A stretch of 64,000 nt of DNA from Campanula takesimana (Eukaryota; Streptophyta; Magnoliopsida; Asterales; Campanulaceae), in contig JAOWBW010000104.1 of assembly GCA_026119855.1 (NCBI GenBank), positions 1,470,219-1,534,218 of the forward strand. Direction: 5' to 3'. Under the pieces are notes generated by a model, which worked only from the letters and a program-made list of their open reading frames with translations, did no database searches and was not told the DNA's origin. This document shows positions 1 to 11,179 of this stretch, piece after piece; position 1 is the stretch's first letter, and each line of letters begins with the position of its first letter. Both the position numbers and the translations under genes were made by a program.

Positions 1-87
1 AAAGAATGGGAAAACTAATTACAAAAGAATCAGGAGACTGAATACAAAATGGACACTAAGAATTGTTGAGTCGGGCAGCTGCGTGAC
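1..87. other. Left flank of the TE nest
   Basis: No gene is recognisable. The last five bases (83-87, gtgac) repeat at 31388-31392, so this stretch was once contiguous with the sequence from 31393 rightwards, before the nest inserted. Confidence 0.7.
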
Positions 88-1215
88 TGTAGACACCCTG
101 CAGGAGAGCCACCACTTGGCTAGAGCGGTGATTTTCCTAGGATGTCTATTTGAGTTTTAGAGTTTAGAGTCGCCACCTATGTTTTTAGAGGAACATAAGA
201 AAAACCTAGTCTTATCCTAATTTGATCACAATACCAGAGATTCGTTTGAGAGTTTCGTAGGTTAGGTTACGAGATGAGAAGTAATTAAACACCCATCTCG
301 CGTGGCTAATGTCGGTCTTGCAAATAAGTGTTCTGCATTAATAAAAGTGTTCTTCCTATGCTTTGAAAAAGATGCTTTTAGGGGGGTAAAAAGGGGGTTG
401 AAATGTAGGGAGATATCACCTTGGCCAACTTCGATATGATAAAGTGGTCTTTGGTGTCATGTCCCAAGAGTTGGGTTTGATTGCACGTTTAAGAAAAATA
501 AAGATGAAGTAGATAGAGAGGGAATGATAAAAGTAAGTAAAGACTTCAAGAACTTTGTTGTGTTCCTCGAAATGCCTTGAGAGTATTTTTGTGTAGAGTT
601 TTGGTGAGTAAAATTCTTGGTCCTTTATAATGGTGGAAGAGGGAGGTATTTATAGGTGAAAATGGGGTGTTTTTGTGCCAAAACGGAGTCAAAGAGAAGA
701 TTTTTCCTGGGAAAATTCAAAGCTTCTTATGGGCTATGGTTAGTGCTGCTGCACAAGCTGTTTCTGTTACGAGACTTCACATTAATAGGCTAGCCTCACA
801 GAGGTAGTAAAAACATACAATAACGAGATCCAATGAAATTACATTTCTTTTCTTGCTTCACCCTCACTCAATGATACTCTAACTGATGGAAGCCTTGCCC
901 TTGGGCTGCTTGTTTTCCAAGGCTTGGATAAGAATTTGGTTGACCATAGTGTTCTTTCCATTCCACTAGTTGTGGCATAAAGAATACTATTTCGGTCCAG
1001 CAAGCATTGTCCAATTCTAGCTAAAGAAGATCCTCATCTTTTCCTTTCTTCTATCTAATTAAAGGAAAAGCACTGTACTATCTTTATCTTAGTTAATTCT
1101 TTCTCGACGAAAGACAACTTTTTGGAAAAAATCTATAATTGACGCCCAGAAGCGCGTGCCTCCTGCTTTGAGGGTGGAAGGCGCACGCCTCTAACCCTAA
1201 AGGGCGTAGGCGCCC
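88..1215 (-). mobile_element. Solo Tat-type LTR, left part (outermost nest layer)
   Basis: Read on the minus strand this is the distal part of an LTR related to the LTRs at 11667-12646 and 25845-26825. It shares the terminal TGTAGA block, the block around 125-200 that contains gagtcgccacctatg, and a three-unit GC-box array at 1152-1219. A minus-strand TATA (ctataaat) lies at 648-655. The LTR continues at 31191-31387. TSD gtgac is at 83-87 and 31388-31392. No internal coding region lies between the two parts apart from younger insertions, so it is a solo LTR of about 1.3 kb. It is the oldest layer because all the others lie within it. Confidence 0.8.
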
Positions 1216-1219
1216 TACT
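1152..1219. repeat. GC-box triad, 29-nt spacing
   Basis: Three GC-rich cores start at 1152 (gcgcgtgcct), 1181 (gcgcacgcct) and 1210 (gcgccctact), exactly 29 nt apart. The third core is cut by the copia-type LTR insertion: TSD cgccc is at 1211-1215. The same module occurs at 11857, 12739, 12935, 21426, 24386 and 26035. Confidence 0.75.
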
Positions 1220-1440
1220 GGGTTTCGTGCAATCATGCGCAGCAGAATACATTACATGAATAAACCCAAAGCCTAGATCCATTATGATTAATAATTCATA
1301 ATATGCAAGATGAAAGAAACTAACCCTTGTAGATCAAAATATGAAACCTTGGATTTAGAAGCTAAGATGAGCACCCTCTACCGGTGATCCACACATCAAA
1401 CGGATTCAAGAACTCTTCTTTACTTTGACTGCTTGGTCAT
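1216..1440 (-). mobile_element. Solo Ty1/copia-type LTR, distal part
   Basis: This is the minus-strand end of an LTR that begins at 31190 (TGTTGGTGTGTATGCCCTAG, a common plant copia LTR start). TSD cgccc at 1211-1215 matches 31191-31195. The terminal base here reads ...CAGTA rather than ...CA, so the end has mutated or is misplaced by a base or two. The LTR is interrupted at 1440/30012 by the pol-less element with TSD gtcat. No coding sequence is present. Confidence 0.65.
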
Positions 1441-4088
1441 TGTGAGAGCCCGTGCTCGAAAACCGCACACGCCGAACACATGCGAAATGATGTGTGATTG
1501 CTCAATGAAAGCGGTTCGGGTGAGTGCCTCGTGCAAATGCGATTTTGGAAATGCGCTCGGTTCCCACACAATGGTTTCCTCTTGAAGTTTTAATTTAATT
1601 GCAAGAGTCGCCACCTCACTTTATTTTAGGAAAAATGAAGACAAAACTTTTTGTTTAGAGAAAGTGGGTTCGGGGGCTAAGTTACGAGAAGAGAAGGGAT
1701 TAAGCACTCTCCTCGCCCGTGATGGTCTCTATTATGCATGCCACATAGATTCAATTTTATGCCTTTTCTAACTTGCTTTTATGCCCTAACCAAAATGGTG
1801 ATTTATATACATGGGAGTCCTCCTATTCTAGGAAAGGTTTTTTAATTCACAAATGGGAGTCGTTTTGGGTGGACTCACACTTGGTTTTGAAAAATGGTTT
1901 TAACATTTATATAGAGCAAATCAAACACATAAAGGGGTGGGGGGTTAATATTTACATTGGTGTACAAAAGGGAAACAATTCCCATAACAAAATGAATGTC
2001 CAAACTCCGTCCCCAAACATTTTAGGGACTGCTGTGCATTTTTCTTCTTTGTACCTATTCTTTCACTTACTCAATATGTAAAGTAAGGGTTAGGAAAACT
2101 TCCTAACACATCAAGCATCTACCATGAATTTTCCCTTGATTTTAGGGGCATGTTATGGTGTCCAAACAAAGCAGGCAAGATAGAATTCTCCACAGCCTAT
2201 TCTGACAGATATGCTGACCTCCATAAAATATCTACTTTTTACATCATCTAAAAGGGGTAATCATGGGGAACACAAAACATGAAAGTTGTTCCTAACATGT
2301 CAAAGTTTAGATCTGGGGAGTTTCAAGGCCAAAAAACAAGTTTAAGTCATGTAAAACATCTCTGACGTTTTCATGTCAGAGATGAACAAACCCAAATCTG
2401 CAGATCAAGAGTCTAAACAAAAAATGGAAAGAGATTCTTCCACTCAGTAAAAAAATATGTTATTTGCATGATAATTTTCCTTTTTCTTTGTAGAACAAAA
2501 ACCATTTTGGGGTATAAGACCAAAAACCACTTTTTCTATGCCGAAACAAAGCAACAAGGCAGAAAGGTACAACATGGACAGAGTATTGGACATCCACACA
2601 TGTCATGAAAACACTTATGTAAACCCACTCAAATGAGATGGTATGGACATGAAACATTTATTAAACATAGATATACATGTTATCTACATAAAACAACAAC
2701 CATATGAGCATTTAATCATGGCATATCATCATTTAGGAACAAGAAGAACAAGGTTCACCAATATTACATTTTTGAGTATCAAATGGAGGTTTAGCCTAAC
2801 AAATTGGCTAAACCTCTCAAGAAATCTCATAAACCACTACATCTTACATAGATGAACCTTTCAAGAATAAGAAATTACCTAGGTTGTGCTCCCTTTGCTT
2901 CCAAGGGAAGACTTTTTTTTGTTTGCTTTTCTTAAGGTTTTTGCCTTGTGTTTGTGTGAGTGTTTGGTGGTTTGATTTTGGTTTGTATGTAGTGAGGGTG
3001 TAGTGGTGGTGCTAGGGTGGTGTATGGGTGGTTTAGTGACTGAGTTTGGAGGGTGTTTGGGGGTTGAGAGAGAGCAAGAGGGCTTTGTAGGTCTGTGTGT
3101 GTTTTTTTGGTCAATTTGTCTCTCTTTGAATAATGGATGAGGGAGGTTGTAATATGGAGGAGGGAGGTGATATTTTTTCTTGATCATTAACTATCCTTGA
3201 GTCACTATGGCTTCAAGTCATCTTCTTTATCCCCGTTCCGGCTTTCCGCTCCGCAACTGCTCCGTCGTGCGCGTTTCGGTGTCCCGGTTGTCCGCGGGTC
3301 CAACATGAAAGTTGCTCGGAATATTTTTCTGGTCAGGCCGGTATATCTGAAATATTTTCATGAGCAAAGAACGACAATAATATATATTTTTTGCCCTTCT
3401 TGACCACTTGCTAAGATATTTTGAGATATTTTGCAATGTGGATAACCATCTTTCCCGTTCCGGCTTTCCGCTCCGCAACTTCTCCGTCGTGCGCGCTTCG
3501 GTGTCCCGGTTGTCCGCAGGTCCAACATGAAAGTTGCTCGGAATATTTTTCTGGTCAGGCCGGTATATCTGAAATATTTTCATGAGCAAGGAACGACAAT
3601 AATATATTTTTTGCTCCTCTTGACCACTTGCTCAGATATTTTGAGATATTTTGCAATGTGGATAACCATCTTTCCCGCTCCGGCTTTCCGCTCCGCAACT
3701 GCTGCATCGTGCGCGCTCCGGTATCCCGGTTGTCTGCGGGTCCCACACGAGGTTTTCTTGAACTAATTTTGTGGTCACGCCCGTCGACCTGAAATATTTT
3801 TATGGGCAAGGAATGACAATAATATATTTTTAATGCACAGAATGGACGGTAACGAGCAGTTCTAGGGGTGCAGACCCCGTTTCGGGCCCCGCACCTCAAA
3901 AATTTGAATACAAGCCTGTTTACTCGTTTTTTCGCTCTGATCATGAATTTGAAGTCCGCTAATCCATTCGATGCACCGATAAGGCTCACGGCACTCCCGC
4001 ATAGCCAAATCGAGGGCTTAGGTCAATTTTAGGGTTTAGACCATTCAAAAAGGGTTTGATAAGGGGTGCGAGATCAGGGTATCTACAG
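1441..4088 (-). repeat. 3' LTR of pol-less element
   Basis: On the minus strand it begins TGTAGATACC at 4088 and ends ...GCTCTCACA at 1441. It is near-identical to 27367-30011, with scattered substitutions and short indels. It contains a tandem repeat of about 220 bp at 3232-3840. The short ORFs within it are low-complexity and not conserved as proteins. Confidence 0.9.
3232..3840. repeat. ~220-bp tandem repeat inside LTR (3 copies)
   Basis: Copies begin at 3232, 3454 and 3674 with the same GC-rich start (cccgttccggctttccgctc), followed by an AT-rich second half. Spacing is 222 and 220 bp. The same three-copy structure lies at 29155, 29377 and 29597 in the other LTR, so the array predates insertion of this copy. 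Confidence 0.85.
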
Positions 4089-4097
4089 AGCCCCTCG
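4089..4097 (-). promoter_or_regulatory. Polypurine tract of pol-less element
   Basis: Read on the minus strand, gaggggctc directly precedes the 3' LTR start TGTAGATACC. The nested element has the identical nonamer before its 3' LTR at 25836-25844. By family rules this primes plus-strand DNA synthesis. Confidence 0.75.
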
Positions 4098-4429
4098 TCG
4101 AATCTCCTTGTAATGTAAAGGGGATTCTACGATTCACTAAGAGACAACGATCTCGTCTAGGGTGTAACGGCTGGGTCCAAGGTAGGACTTCCTACGTATC
4201 TCTTTCGAGAATCAAGCCTCCGTAGTTCTAACTCAAACAAGCAATCAAACACAGACAAACAATGGTCGGTCCCGGATTCCCGGTTTACCTACGTATCTCT
4301 TTCGAGAATCAGACCAAACGTAGTTCAGGTTTATTAAAATTTAAAATGCAGGGGGGAGCATTGAGATGCGATCTCTCTTTGCTGGGGATGAAATCATAAA
4401 TGGGGCGATGCTTCGCTCAGCCGGGGAAA

Positions 4430-4830
4430 AGGAACAACTCAGAACGGGGGGAAACATCTCACAATCCGGGAGATGACCCAATTCAACATCAAGACGAGTC
4501 CCATCTGACTCTGAGGGATTGGCATTTGACCAACAATTTGCAAAAACGGGCAACTGAGCTCAACGGTATCAAGGTGAACTGCCTACGTATCCCTCCATGG
4601 GAATCAAGTCGAGTCGTAGTTCTGGGAAGGTACAACTCAGGACGGGGGGAAACATCTCACAATCCAGGAGATGACCCGATTCAACATCAAGACGAGTCGC
4701 ATCTGACTCTGAGGGATTGGCATTTGACCAATAATTTGTAAAAACGGGCGACTGAGCTCAACGGTATCAACGGTGAACTGCCTACGTATCCCTCCGTGGG
4801 AATCAAGTCGAGTCGTAGTTCTGGGGGGAA
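4430..4830. repeat. 198-bp tandem duplication
   Basis: Two copies of a block containing cggggggaaacatctcac (4445 and 4643), through the ctacg hairpin and the following tagttctggg. They differ at scattered bases. Not multiples of a codon-preserving ORF; read as non-coding. Confidence 0.8.
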
Positions 4831-5029
4831 CCGACTCAACATTTGAGAGAAGGTTTAAGTTCAACATGAATCGAGGATTGACGCGAGGTACAATCCGAGT
4901 AAAGGGGTACGTCTTAAAATCAGAAGACTACCAGGGGGAAGATCAATGACCAATCAAAGGTCAGACGCTTCGCGCCAATCAGATCAAGGGGACCAATTCA
5001 ATCAACGTTCGGGCGCTTCGCGCCACTCA

Positions 5030-5210
5030 AAGGGAGGTACGACTCAACATTAAGAGAAGACCAAAAGATAACAACAACTGACGCTTTGAGCAATTCAAAG
5101 GAGGTACAACCCGGGCATGCGGGAAGACTAAAGGTAACACCATTCAAAGGACTGACGCTTTGCGCAATCCGAGGGAGGTACAACCCAGGCAGGCGGGAAG
5201 ACCAAAATCT
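5030..5210. repeat. Irregular ~70-bp repeats around ggaggtac
   Basis: Three blocks beginning with ggaggtac (about 5033, 5100 and 5173) carry related text including gacgcttygcgcaat. The spacing is irregular (about 67-74 bp) and the copies are diverged. Confidence 0.6.
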
Positions 5211-5364
5211 AACAATGATATTCATATGCACAAAATAAAATTAAGGATACGCTGCATTCTGAGCCATCCAGATTCTTATGCCTTTGTTTTGCTGTGTGAT
5301 GAGATTTTTGTGCTTTGTTAAGCACCGAACCATCGTTTCGCGTGGCCTCTTGGCATTGTATTGA

Positions 5365-5610
5365 TTTCTACAACCTCATTTTGGATTCACGTTCACCCTA
5401 AAAGGGTTTTTGATTCTTTCACAATCAAGCTACTCCGCTTTTGGATTCGCTGAAACATTACTTTGCATGGTTCGTCGGCACCGTTTTGAGTGCTGCAACC
5501 TCATTCTGGATCTCTGTTCACCCAAAAAGGGTTTTTGATTCTTTCATAATCAAGCTACTCCGCTTTTGGAGTCGCTGCGACTCTTGGCAATTGATACCAG
5601 GTTGGAATCA
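5365..5610. repeat. Direct duplication of ~120 bp
   Basis: Two copies share caacctcattytggat, aaagggtttttgattcttt and caagctactccgcttttgga, at about 5372-5455 and 5497-5575. Non-coding. Confidence 0.7.
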
Positions 5611-5756
5611 TTCAATTTTGACTGAAGTCTCACGTATATCCGGAAAATGACACGATCAACATTGTCTGTTGTGACCTACAAGTTAGCTCTTTGGTTTTGG
5701 CATTGTTGTGGGATTTTGATCGCTTGTAATGAGCAACCTCTTTATGAAACCAAGGT

Positions 5757-6110
5757 GTGATTCGTTGTGTGGTTCCAACTTCGTACCTGCATAAGATTTT
5801 TTGCAAGTATGTGGTCGTGCCTGAAAATTCAAGCTGCCTACGTATCTCTTTCGAGAATCAGACCAACGTAGTTCGACTTTATCAACTCGAACTGATTATT
5901 TTTCAAAAAGCCATTGGGAAATCTCATTTCCTGAGCATTGCTGTTGATGAGAAAGTTTTTGTTGAAGACCATGATGTGGTTCGTTGTGATGTCAACTTCG
6001 TACCTGCATAAGATTTTTTGCAAGTATGTGGTCGTGCCTGAAAATTCAAGCTGCCTACGTATCTCTTTCGAGAATCAGACCAACGTAGTTCGACCCTGGC
6101 AACTTGAACT
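5757..6110. repeat. 217-bp duplication containing hairpins 5 and 6
   Basis: The blocks 5765-5875 and 5982-6092 are almost identical over about 110 bp and are 217 bp apart. Each ends in a ctacgt stem-loop. Confidence 0.8.
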
Positions 6111-6184
6111 GATTTTGCAGAAAGGGCATTAGCAAATTTCATTCCCTATGCAGAAACATGAGCGTTGACTTCGTCGAGGATCCT

Positions 6185-6360
6185 TTTTGTGAGGACCATG
6201 ATGTGGCAGAATGGATGATGTGTACCTGCAAGAGATTTTCTCAAGCAAGCAAAATATACATTGATGTTGATGATGGACTTTCTTGTGAGGACCATGATGT
6301 GGCAGGGTGTGCGATGTGTACCTGCAAGAGATTTCCAAGAGCAAGCAAAATATATCTTCG
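6185..6360. repeat. ~95-bp tandem duplication
   Basis: Two copies of a block with tgaggaccatgatgtggca and atgtgtacctgcaagagat, about 95 bp apart (near 6190 and 6286). Non-coding. Confidence 0.7.
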
Positions 6361-7099
6361 AAATTAATGTGCTCGAGAGTGTCATTCATGTGCACCAAAA
6401 TTTTAGAACACATACATGGATTTAAATCTTTAAGATCGAGAGATTCAGCGAAACATTGAGACAAGAATACATTCTCTTTTCATTTTGCAACCATTTGCTT
6501 TTGATGGATGAAAGCCAAATTTCACTTTTCTTGCAGGATGAAATTTTTTTTGCATATTTTTTTTTTAGTTGACACATGTGCGTTGCTCGCATCTCAAACT
6601 TTTCTTTTTATCAATTAATGACTGAAAGTTTATGAATGAATAGAGGGAGAATCATGAATGAAATGGATTGTGCACTTTATTGTTACTTTTGCATTTTTGC
6701 GAAAATGAGGAATATGGAGATGTGCATGGTGAAGCAAAGCCGAAAGCCTAGCGCGAACACTCAAAAGGTCAATTCCGAACACCCATTTGATCAAGACTAC
6801 TCAACGGTATATCTCCGGATGCTATGGTTGGGTCAGCCCCAGTCGTCGGCTGAAGAAGCCCCATTTGTTCTTTCTGATATCAACCCCCAACATTCTTGCT
6901 GGTGAAGCCCCAGTGTCACTCAAAGATCAACCTCAGATGTTGGCTACGGAAGCCCCAGTCATGTTATAGGACAAGCCCCTGAATCTGGCATATGAAGCTC
7001 TTGTTTCACTTGAAGGGTGAATCTCATGTTGATCCAAACTGTCGTATCGAGACCACTTCATGGTTTAGCTTGGGGGCTCTAACTATCATTGAGAGTTAT

Positions 7100-7740
7100 T
7101 CAAATGTTCGATGTCTCGCTGTCGGAGGAACTTCACAATTTCTGCCATGCGATACCCAATCGGTAGGGAGTCAACTGTCTTTGAGAGTTGTTCAATCATT
7201 CGATGCTTCTCGCTCTGAGGTAATTCACAATTCTTGACATGCGATACCCAATCGGTAGGGACTCAACTGTCTTTGAGAGTTTTTCAATCATTCGATGCTT
7301 CTCTGTCTGAGGCAATTCACAATTTCTGACATGCGATACCCAATCAGTAGGGAGTTAACGGTCTCTGAAAGTTGCTCGGCGGGACACAATCCTGATGTTG
7401 CTAAAGAAAGAGCTTTGAGCTTTGCGGGCCATACTGACAATCCGAGATGGCACTTTGTTTCTATTGATTCCCACATTAAGGGTCCGACTGTCTATGACAG
7501 TCATCCCACATTCGATGCTTTGCTGCTGATCATAATTCACGTGTTCTGACCTTCAATACTCCTTCTTTGAGGAATCAACTGTCTTTGAGAGTTGTTCAGT
7601 GGGACACAATCCTGATGTTGCCGAAGAAACGAGCTTTGAGCTTTGCAGGCCATACTATCAATCCGAGATGGCGCTGTGTTCTGATGATCCACCCATAAGG
7701 GACCTAACTGTCTATGAGAGTTGTCCCACATCCTTGATAT
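7100..7740. repeat. 92-bp tandem array plus related duplication
   Basis: The block with gcgatacccaatcrgtaggg recurs at 92-bp steps (gatacc at 7151, 7243 and 7335). A related ~200-bp duplication follows, carrying gggacacaatcctgatgttg at 7381 and 7592. Each unit contains the phrase aactgtctttgagagttg, itself partly self-complementary. Confidence 0.75.
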
Positions 7741-9385
7741 CCTAGATCTCGAGAGTTACCGAAACTGATGATGATTCTCAAAAGTTAATCTTTGCATTTC
7801 TGAGTCCCTTCAAAGGATCAACTGTCAATGAGAGTTGTCTTGTACCCTGGCATTTTGCCATCTGAATTTCTGTGTTACCCGGAGCAACCATTCTCAACAA
7901 ATCATATTGTTATGCAACCACATCATTGCTCTTGAAACAAAACCCAAAACTCTGACATGCATCCCCAGTTTGGTGTTCATTCATTCGACATCACTTGCCG
8001 GCATTTGAGATTCTGAGATATAAAGAATAGCATTCCTTTGTTTCTTTTACTGTGACAACTTGCAGGAGTTGGCAGGGGAAGGCACGAGGCCAGTGTTTTG
8101 GGAAGCAAAAGGAAATCCCAGTGGGATCTCCGACATCGTGTTTGTGCAGAAACGAGATGACGGAAAGACGAGAGTAGGGGGAAGCCCCTAGACTCGGGAA
8201 AAGTATGCTCACACATCGAAATCAAAGACTCAAGACTTTGAACAAGTGTTAATGGTCAAGTGCCTCAAAATCAAATGGACCCTTCTTGAATCAGATTAGT
8301 ATTTTAGTTTTGACTAGAGCTTCACAAATCATTTGAACACAAATTAGACCGTGACAAATTAACATGAGAACATCATTGGGCATGAGTTATGATTTGCGTC
8401 GCCGTCTGACCTCATTTGGTGAGAGGCCTTCGTCTTCGTTGTCTCCTTTTCTTGATATTGATCACACCATTGGAGGCTGCACGATTTTTTGGTTCTTGGG
8501 CTCCCTCAGTGTAAGGAGTTGGTAGAGCACGTTGGTTTCCAACAAAAGTCACCAGTTGTCGTCGTTGATGGTGCTTTGCCCAAAGTTGAAAGATCGAGAT
8601 CCTTTTTTAGTGCAGATTGGCCTCGCATGCGCGGTGCTCCTTGAAATTGATGATGTCACATGAGATTGTTTGACCCTCGGTCTACGTCTCGCCTTTGTGA
8701 TACGAGCGATGAAGTCTTCGGTATTAATTACCAACTGCCGTCGTTGAAGGCACACACATGAATTTGTAGTGTCGCGATATTCTTTCTAAAACAATTGAAT
8801 TAAACAATAAAGCGAATGGAACATGTACCAAAATAAATGAATAATGCTTCTTCTTCTCTTTTCTTTTTTTTTTTCACTCCCCTTTTTTGCTCTCTTTCGA
8901 TTTTTTTTTTTTTTTTTCACTCAAGAAGAAACATCATAACGTGCGGAATACAACAATTTTTACAAAAACATAAACATACAATATGCAAGAATTTACAATG
9001 CATCATACATTAAAGAAAAATCGCCGACACTTGCGTTGGCATGACTATGATAATCTTTGGCCTTCTCCATTTGATTAGCCTTTCCGAAAATTCCTTTTGA
9101 TAGCACTTTGAGATCTTCACTCATCGGGTGATTTTGTCGATCGCCTTTGTGAACTTCGTTGATTGCCTTCGGCCCTAGTTCCCATCTCAATTAATCACAG
9201 TCTAAAATTTGTTCAGATTTCATTGATTGCTTTTATTAGGTGAGATTAATTGTTTGCGGGTCCAGATTAAGAAGGCACTTGGTTATAAGGCAAGTTCATT
9301 GACTGAAAACATATATTACATGACATGCAAGAAAATAAAAGCACGAAGGCAAAAACACACTCTTAGACTTAGAAGATAAAGAATA

Positions 9386-9666
9386 CTCCCTCCGTCCCAT
9401 TGAGAGTGAGACTAGAGGAGTGGGCACGATATTTAAGATAAAGTGATATATATGTGGTAGAAAATGAAGAGAGAAATGAGTGGGGTAAATAGTGGTGTTG
9501 GTTGAATAAAATGAGTGGTGGAAAATGAAGAGAGAGAATGAGTGGGGTTAAATAGTGGGGAATGATGAATATAAGTATATTAAAACATTTCCATTTTGGG
9601 TAGTCTCACTTTAAGTGGGACGGCCCAAAAAGGAAAGAAGTCTCACTTATAGTGGGACGGAGGGAG
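9386..9666. mobile_element. Stowaway-like MITE
   Basis: Terminal inverted repeats start ctccctccgtcccattgaga and are matched in reverse complement at 9640-9666. TA dinucleotides flank both ends (9384-9385 and 9667-9668). The element is 281 bp, AT-rich and without coding capacity. It inserted into the pol-less element, adding another layer to the nest. Confidence 0.88.
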
Positions 9667-9895
9667 TATGTGTGAGCACATTACTAAGTGATACGCAAAA
9701 GGGACATGATTAGGAGTAGGGGCGGTGAGCCCAGTCACAAGCAAAAAGAGATCTAGATACCGGAAGCTAGAAATCTCCAAACATGAGCAAAAGTGTTGCA
9801 GCCTTGCAAGCTAGCAAACCAAAAGTTTGTCCTTTTATTACCTACGCCGTTGGGGTGAAAAGCAGTGGCCTTGGGAGTCAAGTGAGCCCCATAGA

Positions 9896-11179
9896 TCAAA
9901 TATCTGGCTCGGGCTTCCGAGCCCCCATGAGATTACGGACTTTATACTTGAGAGTGTAACATTCATTAGTAGCATGTGAGGCTTTTCCGTGATATTCACA
10001 ATACTTGCTTTGGTTCGGTGCCGGATGTGACGGGCGGAGGATATTGCATTCTTGTATAGGCCACAGGACCCCATCAGGACCCATTCTAAAAAGTGGCACC
10101 GTTAGCCTTTGGGACGACATGCCATATGGAACATCTACATGGCTTGAGTGTTGATCATATCTTTTCCTTTTCATTCGTGAAATACCCGGGGCATCTTTCA
10201 ATCTGGAAAATACATCGGCGGTAGCCATTGGGCCGCCCTTAGAGGAAAATGATGAGCTATCGTCGACACAAATAGATTTACCCGATCGAGGAGAATTAGG
10301 AACACGCCCAGTCATCTTGAGAGGTTTGCTGATCTTCTGTTGTAACTCCTTGCTTATGGATGAACTACCCTTGCGGCTGATAATTCTTGTTCTTGGAACC
10401 ACATGAGAACTTACTGGAGGGTCATTGAGCCTTGTATAATTTTCTAGAATAGGAGGATCCACCCTTTCGCGATCGGATTCTTGATCAGGGGACATGACTA
10501 AAACATTCTCATCCTTCGTCAATTCGACTACAGAGCAATCTGATAGGGGATCGATGAGCCCTTGCTGGCTTTTAAACTTGGGAGACGCATCATGCTTTGT
10601 CTCATCATCTTGATTGGCGAGTATGACCGGAAGAAACTCATGTTTTACAGATTCTTGAGTGATGATCGGGCAGCAAATTGGCAAAGGGTCGATGAGCCCT
10701 CGGTGGTTTTCTGGATTTGAAATTTGCTCTGGGAGGGCACCATGGCCAAGAGGGACCATTGTGGTACTGAGTCTTGATGTTTCTAGGACGGCTGGAGGGG
10801 AAGGAATCGCCATATGATTGTTAAGCATTGGTTGTATCTCTGAAAGAAGTGATTCGTCATTCTTCACATCTTGATTAGGCATCTCAAACGAGGCTCCTTC
10901 CTTTGGTGCTTCTAGACCAGGACAAGTCTGCATAGCATTCTTAAGTTTTGGTTGGTCCACTAAAAGAGCCACAACACGGTCAGCCATTTCCTTTTGACAT
11001 TCTTGGAAGAATCTTAACATAAGATCTGTATGTGCCTCCAAACGCTCTTTCAACCACTGTTCCATTCGAGGGTTGGGTTCAAAGTTAGTCATCCTTTCAT
11101 TGAAATGGGTCTCCAGTCGTTGCCTCAACCAGTCCTCCCTCATAGGGTCCGGTACAAAACGTCTGTTCCCTTTAGTCAT
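9896..11179 (-). CDS. Gag-like ORF with C-terminal zinc knuckle (pol-less element)
   Basis: An uninterrupted 427-residue ORF on the element's coding strand. The N-terminal part (about residues 1-85) is charged, with repeated QRLETH/KERLEAH-type heptads suggesting coiled coil. The middle is Ser/Pro-rich low-complexity sequence. The C-terminus carries YCEYHGKASHATNECYTLK, the C-x2-H-x4-H-x4-C knuckle-like motif seen in Tat/Ogre Gag (compare YCGYHQYSGHTTEDC in the nested element). I cannot find the conserved Gag core that should precede the knuckle, so this is either a highly diverged Gag or a knuckle-only derivative. No pol ORF follows. The open frame suggests recent purifying selection or recent insertion. 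Confidence 0.7.
   Translation of the reverse strand: MTKGNRRFVPDPMREDWLRQRLETHFNERMTNFEPNPRMEQWLKERLEAHTDLMLRFFQECQKEMADRVVALLVDQPKLKNAMQTCPGLEAPKEGASFEMPNQDVKNDESLLSEIQPMLNNHMAIPSPPAVLETSRLSTTMVPLGHGALPEQISNPENHRGLIDPLPICCPIITQESVKHEFLPVILANQDDETKHDASPKFKSQQGLIDPLSDCSVVELTKDENVLVMSPDQESDRERVDPPILENYTRLNDPPVSSHVVPRTRIISRKGSSSISKELQQKISKPLKMTGRVPNSPRSGKSICVDDSSSFSSKGGPMATADVFSRLKDAPGISRMKRKRYDQHSSHVDVPYGMSSQRLTVPLFRMGPDGVLWPIQECNILRPSHPAPNQSKYCEYHGKASHATNECYTLKYKVRNLMGARKPEPDI

Larger units (their letters stand above)
4192..6088. repeat. Six dispersed ctacg...cgtag stem-loops
   Basis: Copies lie at 4192-4225, 4289-4323, 4583-4619, 4782-4818, 5838-5871 and 6055-6088. Each has an outer stem ctacg/cgtag (six bp, ctacgt/acgtag, in several copies) and an inner stem that is either TCTC/GAGA or TCCC/GGGA, so both sides change together. 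A related hairpin in the nested element, on the opposite strand of this window but in the same orientation relative to its own element, lies at 20611-20647. Confidence 0.7.
4098..9385. other. Non-coding 3' region of pol-less element, rich in tandem duplications
   Basis: About 5.3 kb without a credible gene. It holds several unrelated local duplications (annotated separately), six stem-loop motifs with a ctacg/cgtag outer stem (4192-6088), and gene-free sequence at 7800-9385 in which I recognise nothing. Tat/Ogre-type elements are known for fast-evolving, repeat-forming 3' untranslated regions, which fits. Confidence 0.7.

Noticed and set aside
1773..2081. 102-codon ORF in the LTR
   Set aside because: The other LTR carries a shortened version ending at 27881; no recognisable protein; position inside an LTR.
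2879..3187. Pro/Thr/His-rich ORF in the pol-less element LTR, also at 28805-29110
   Set aside because: Low-complexity reverse of a gtggtg-rich tract; length and frame differ between the two LTRs and no domain is seen.
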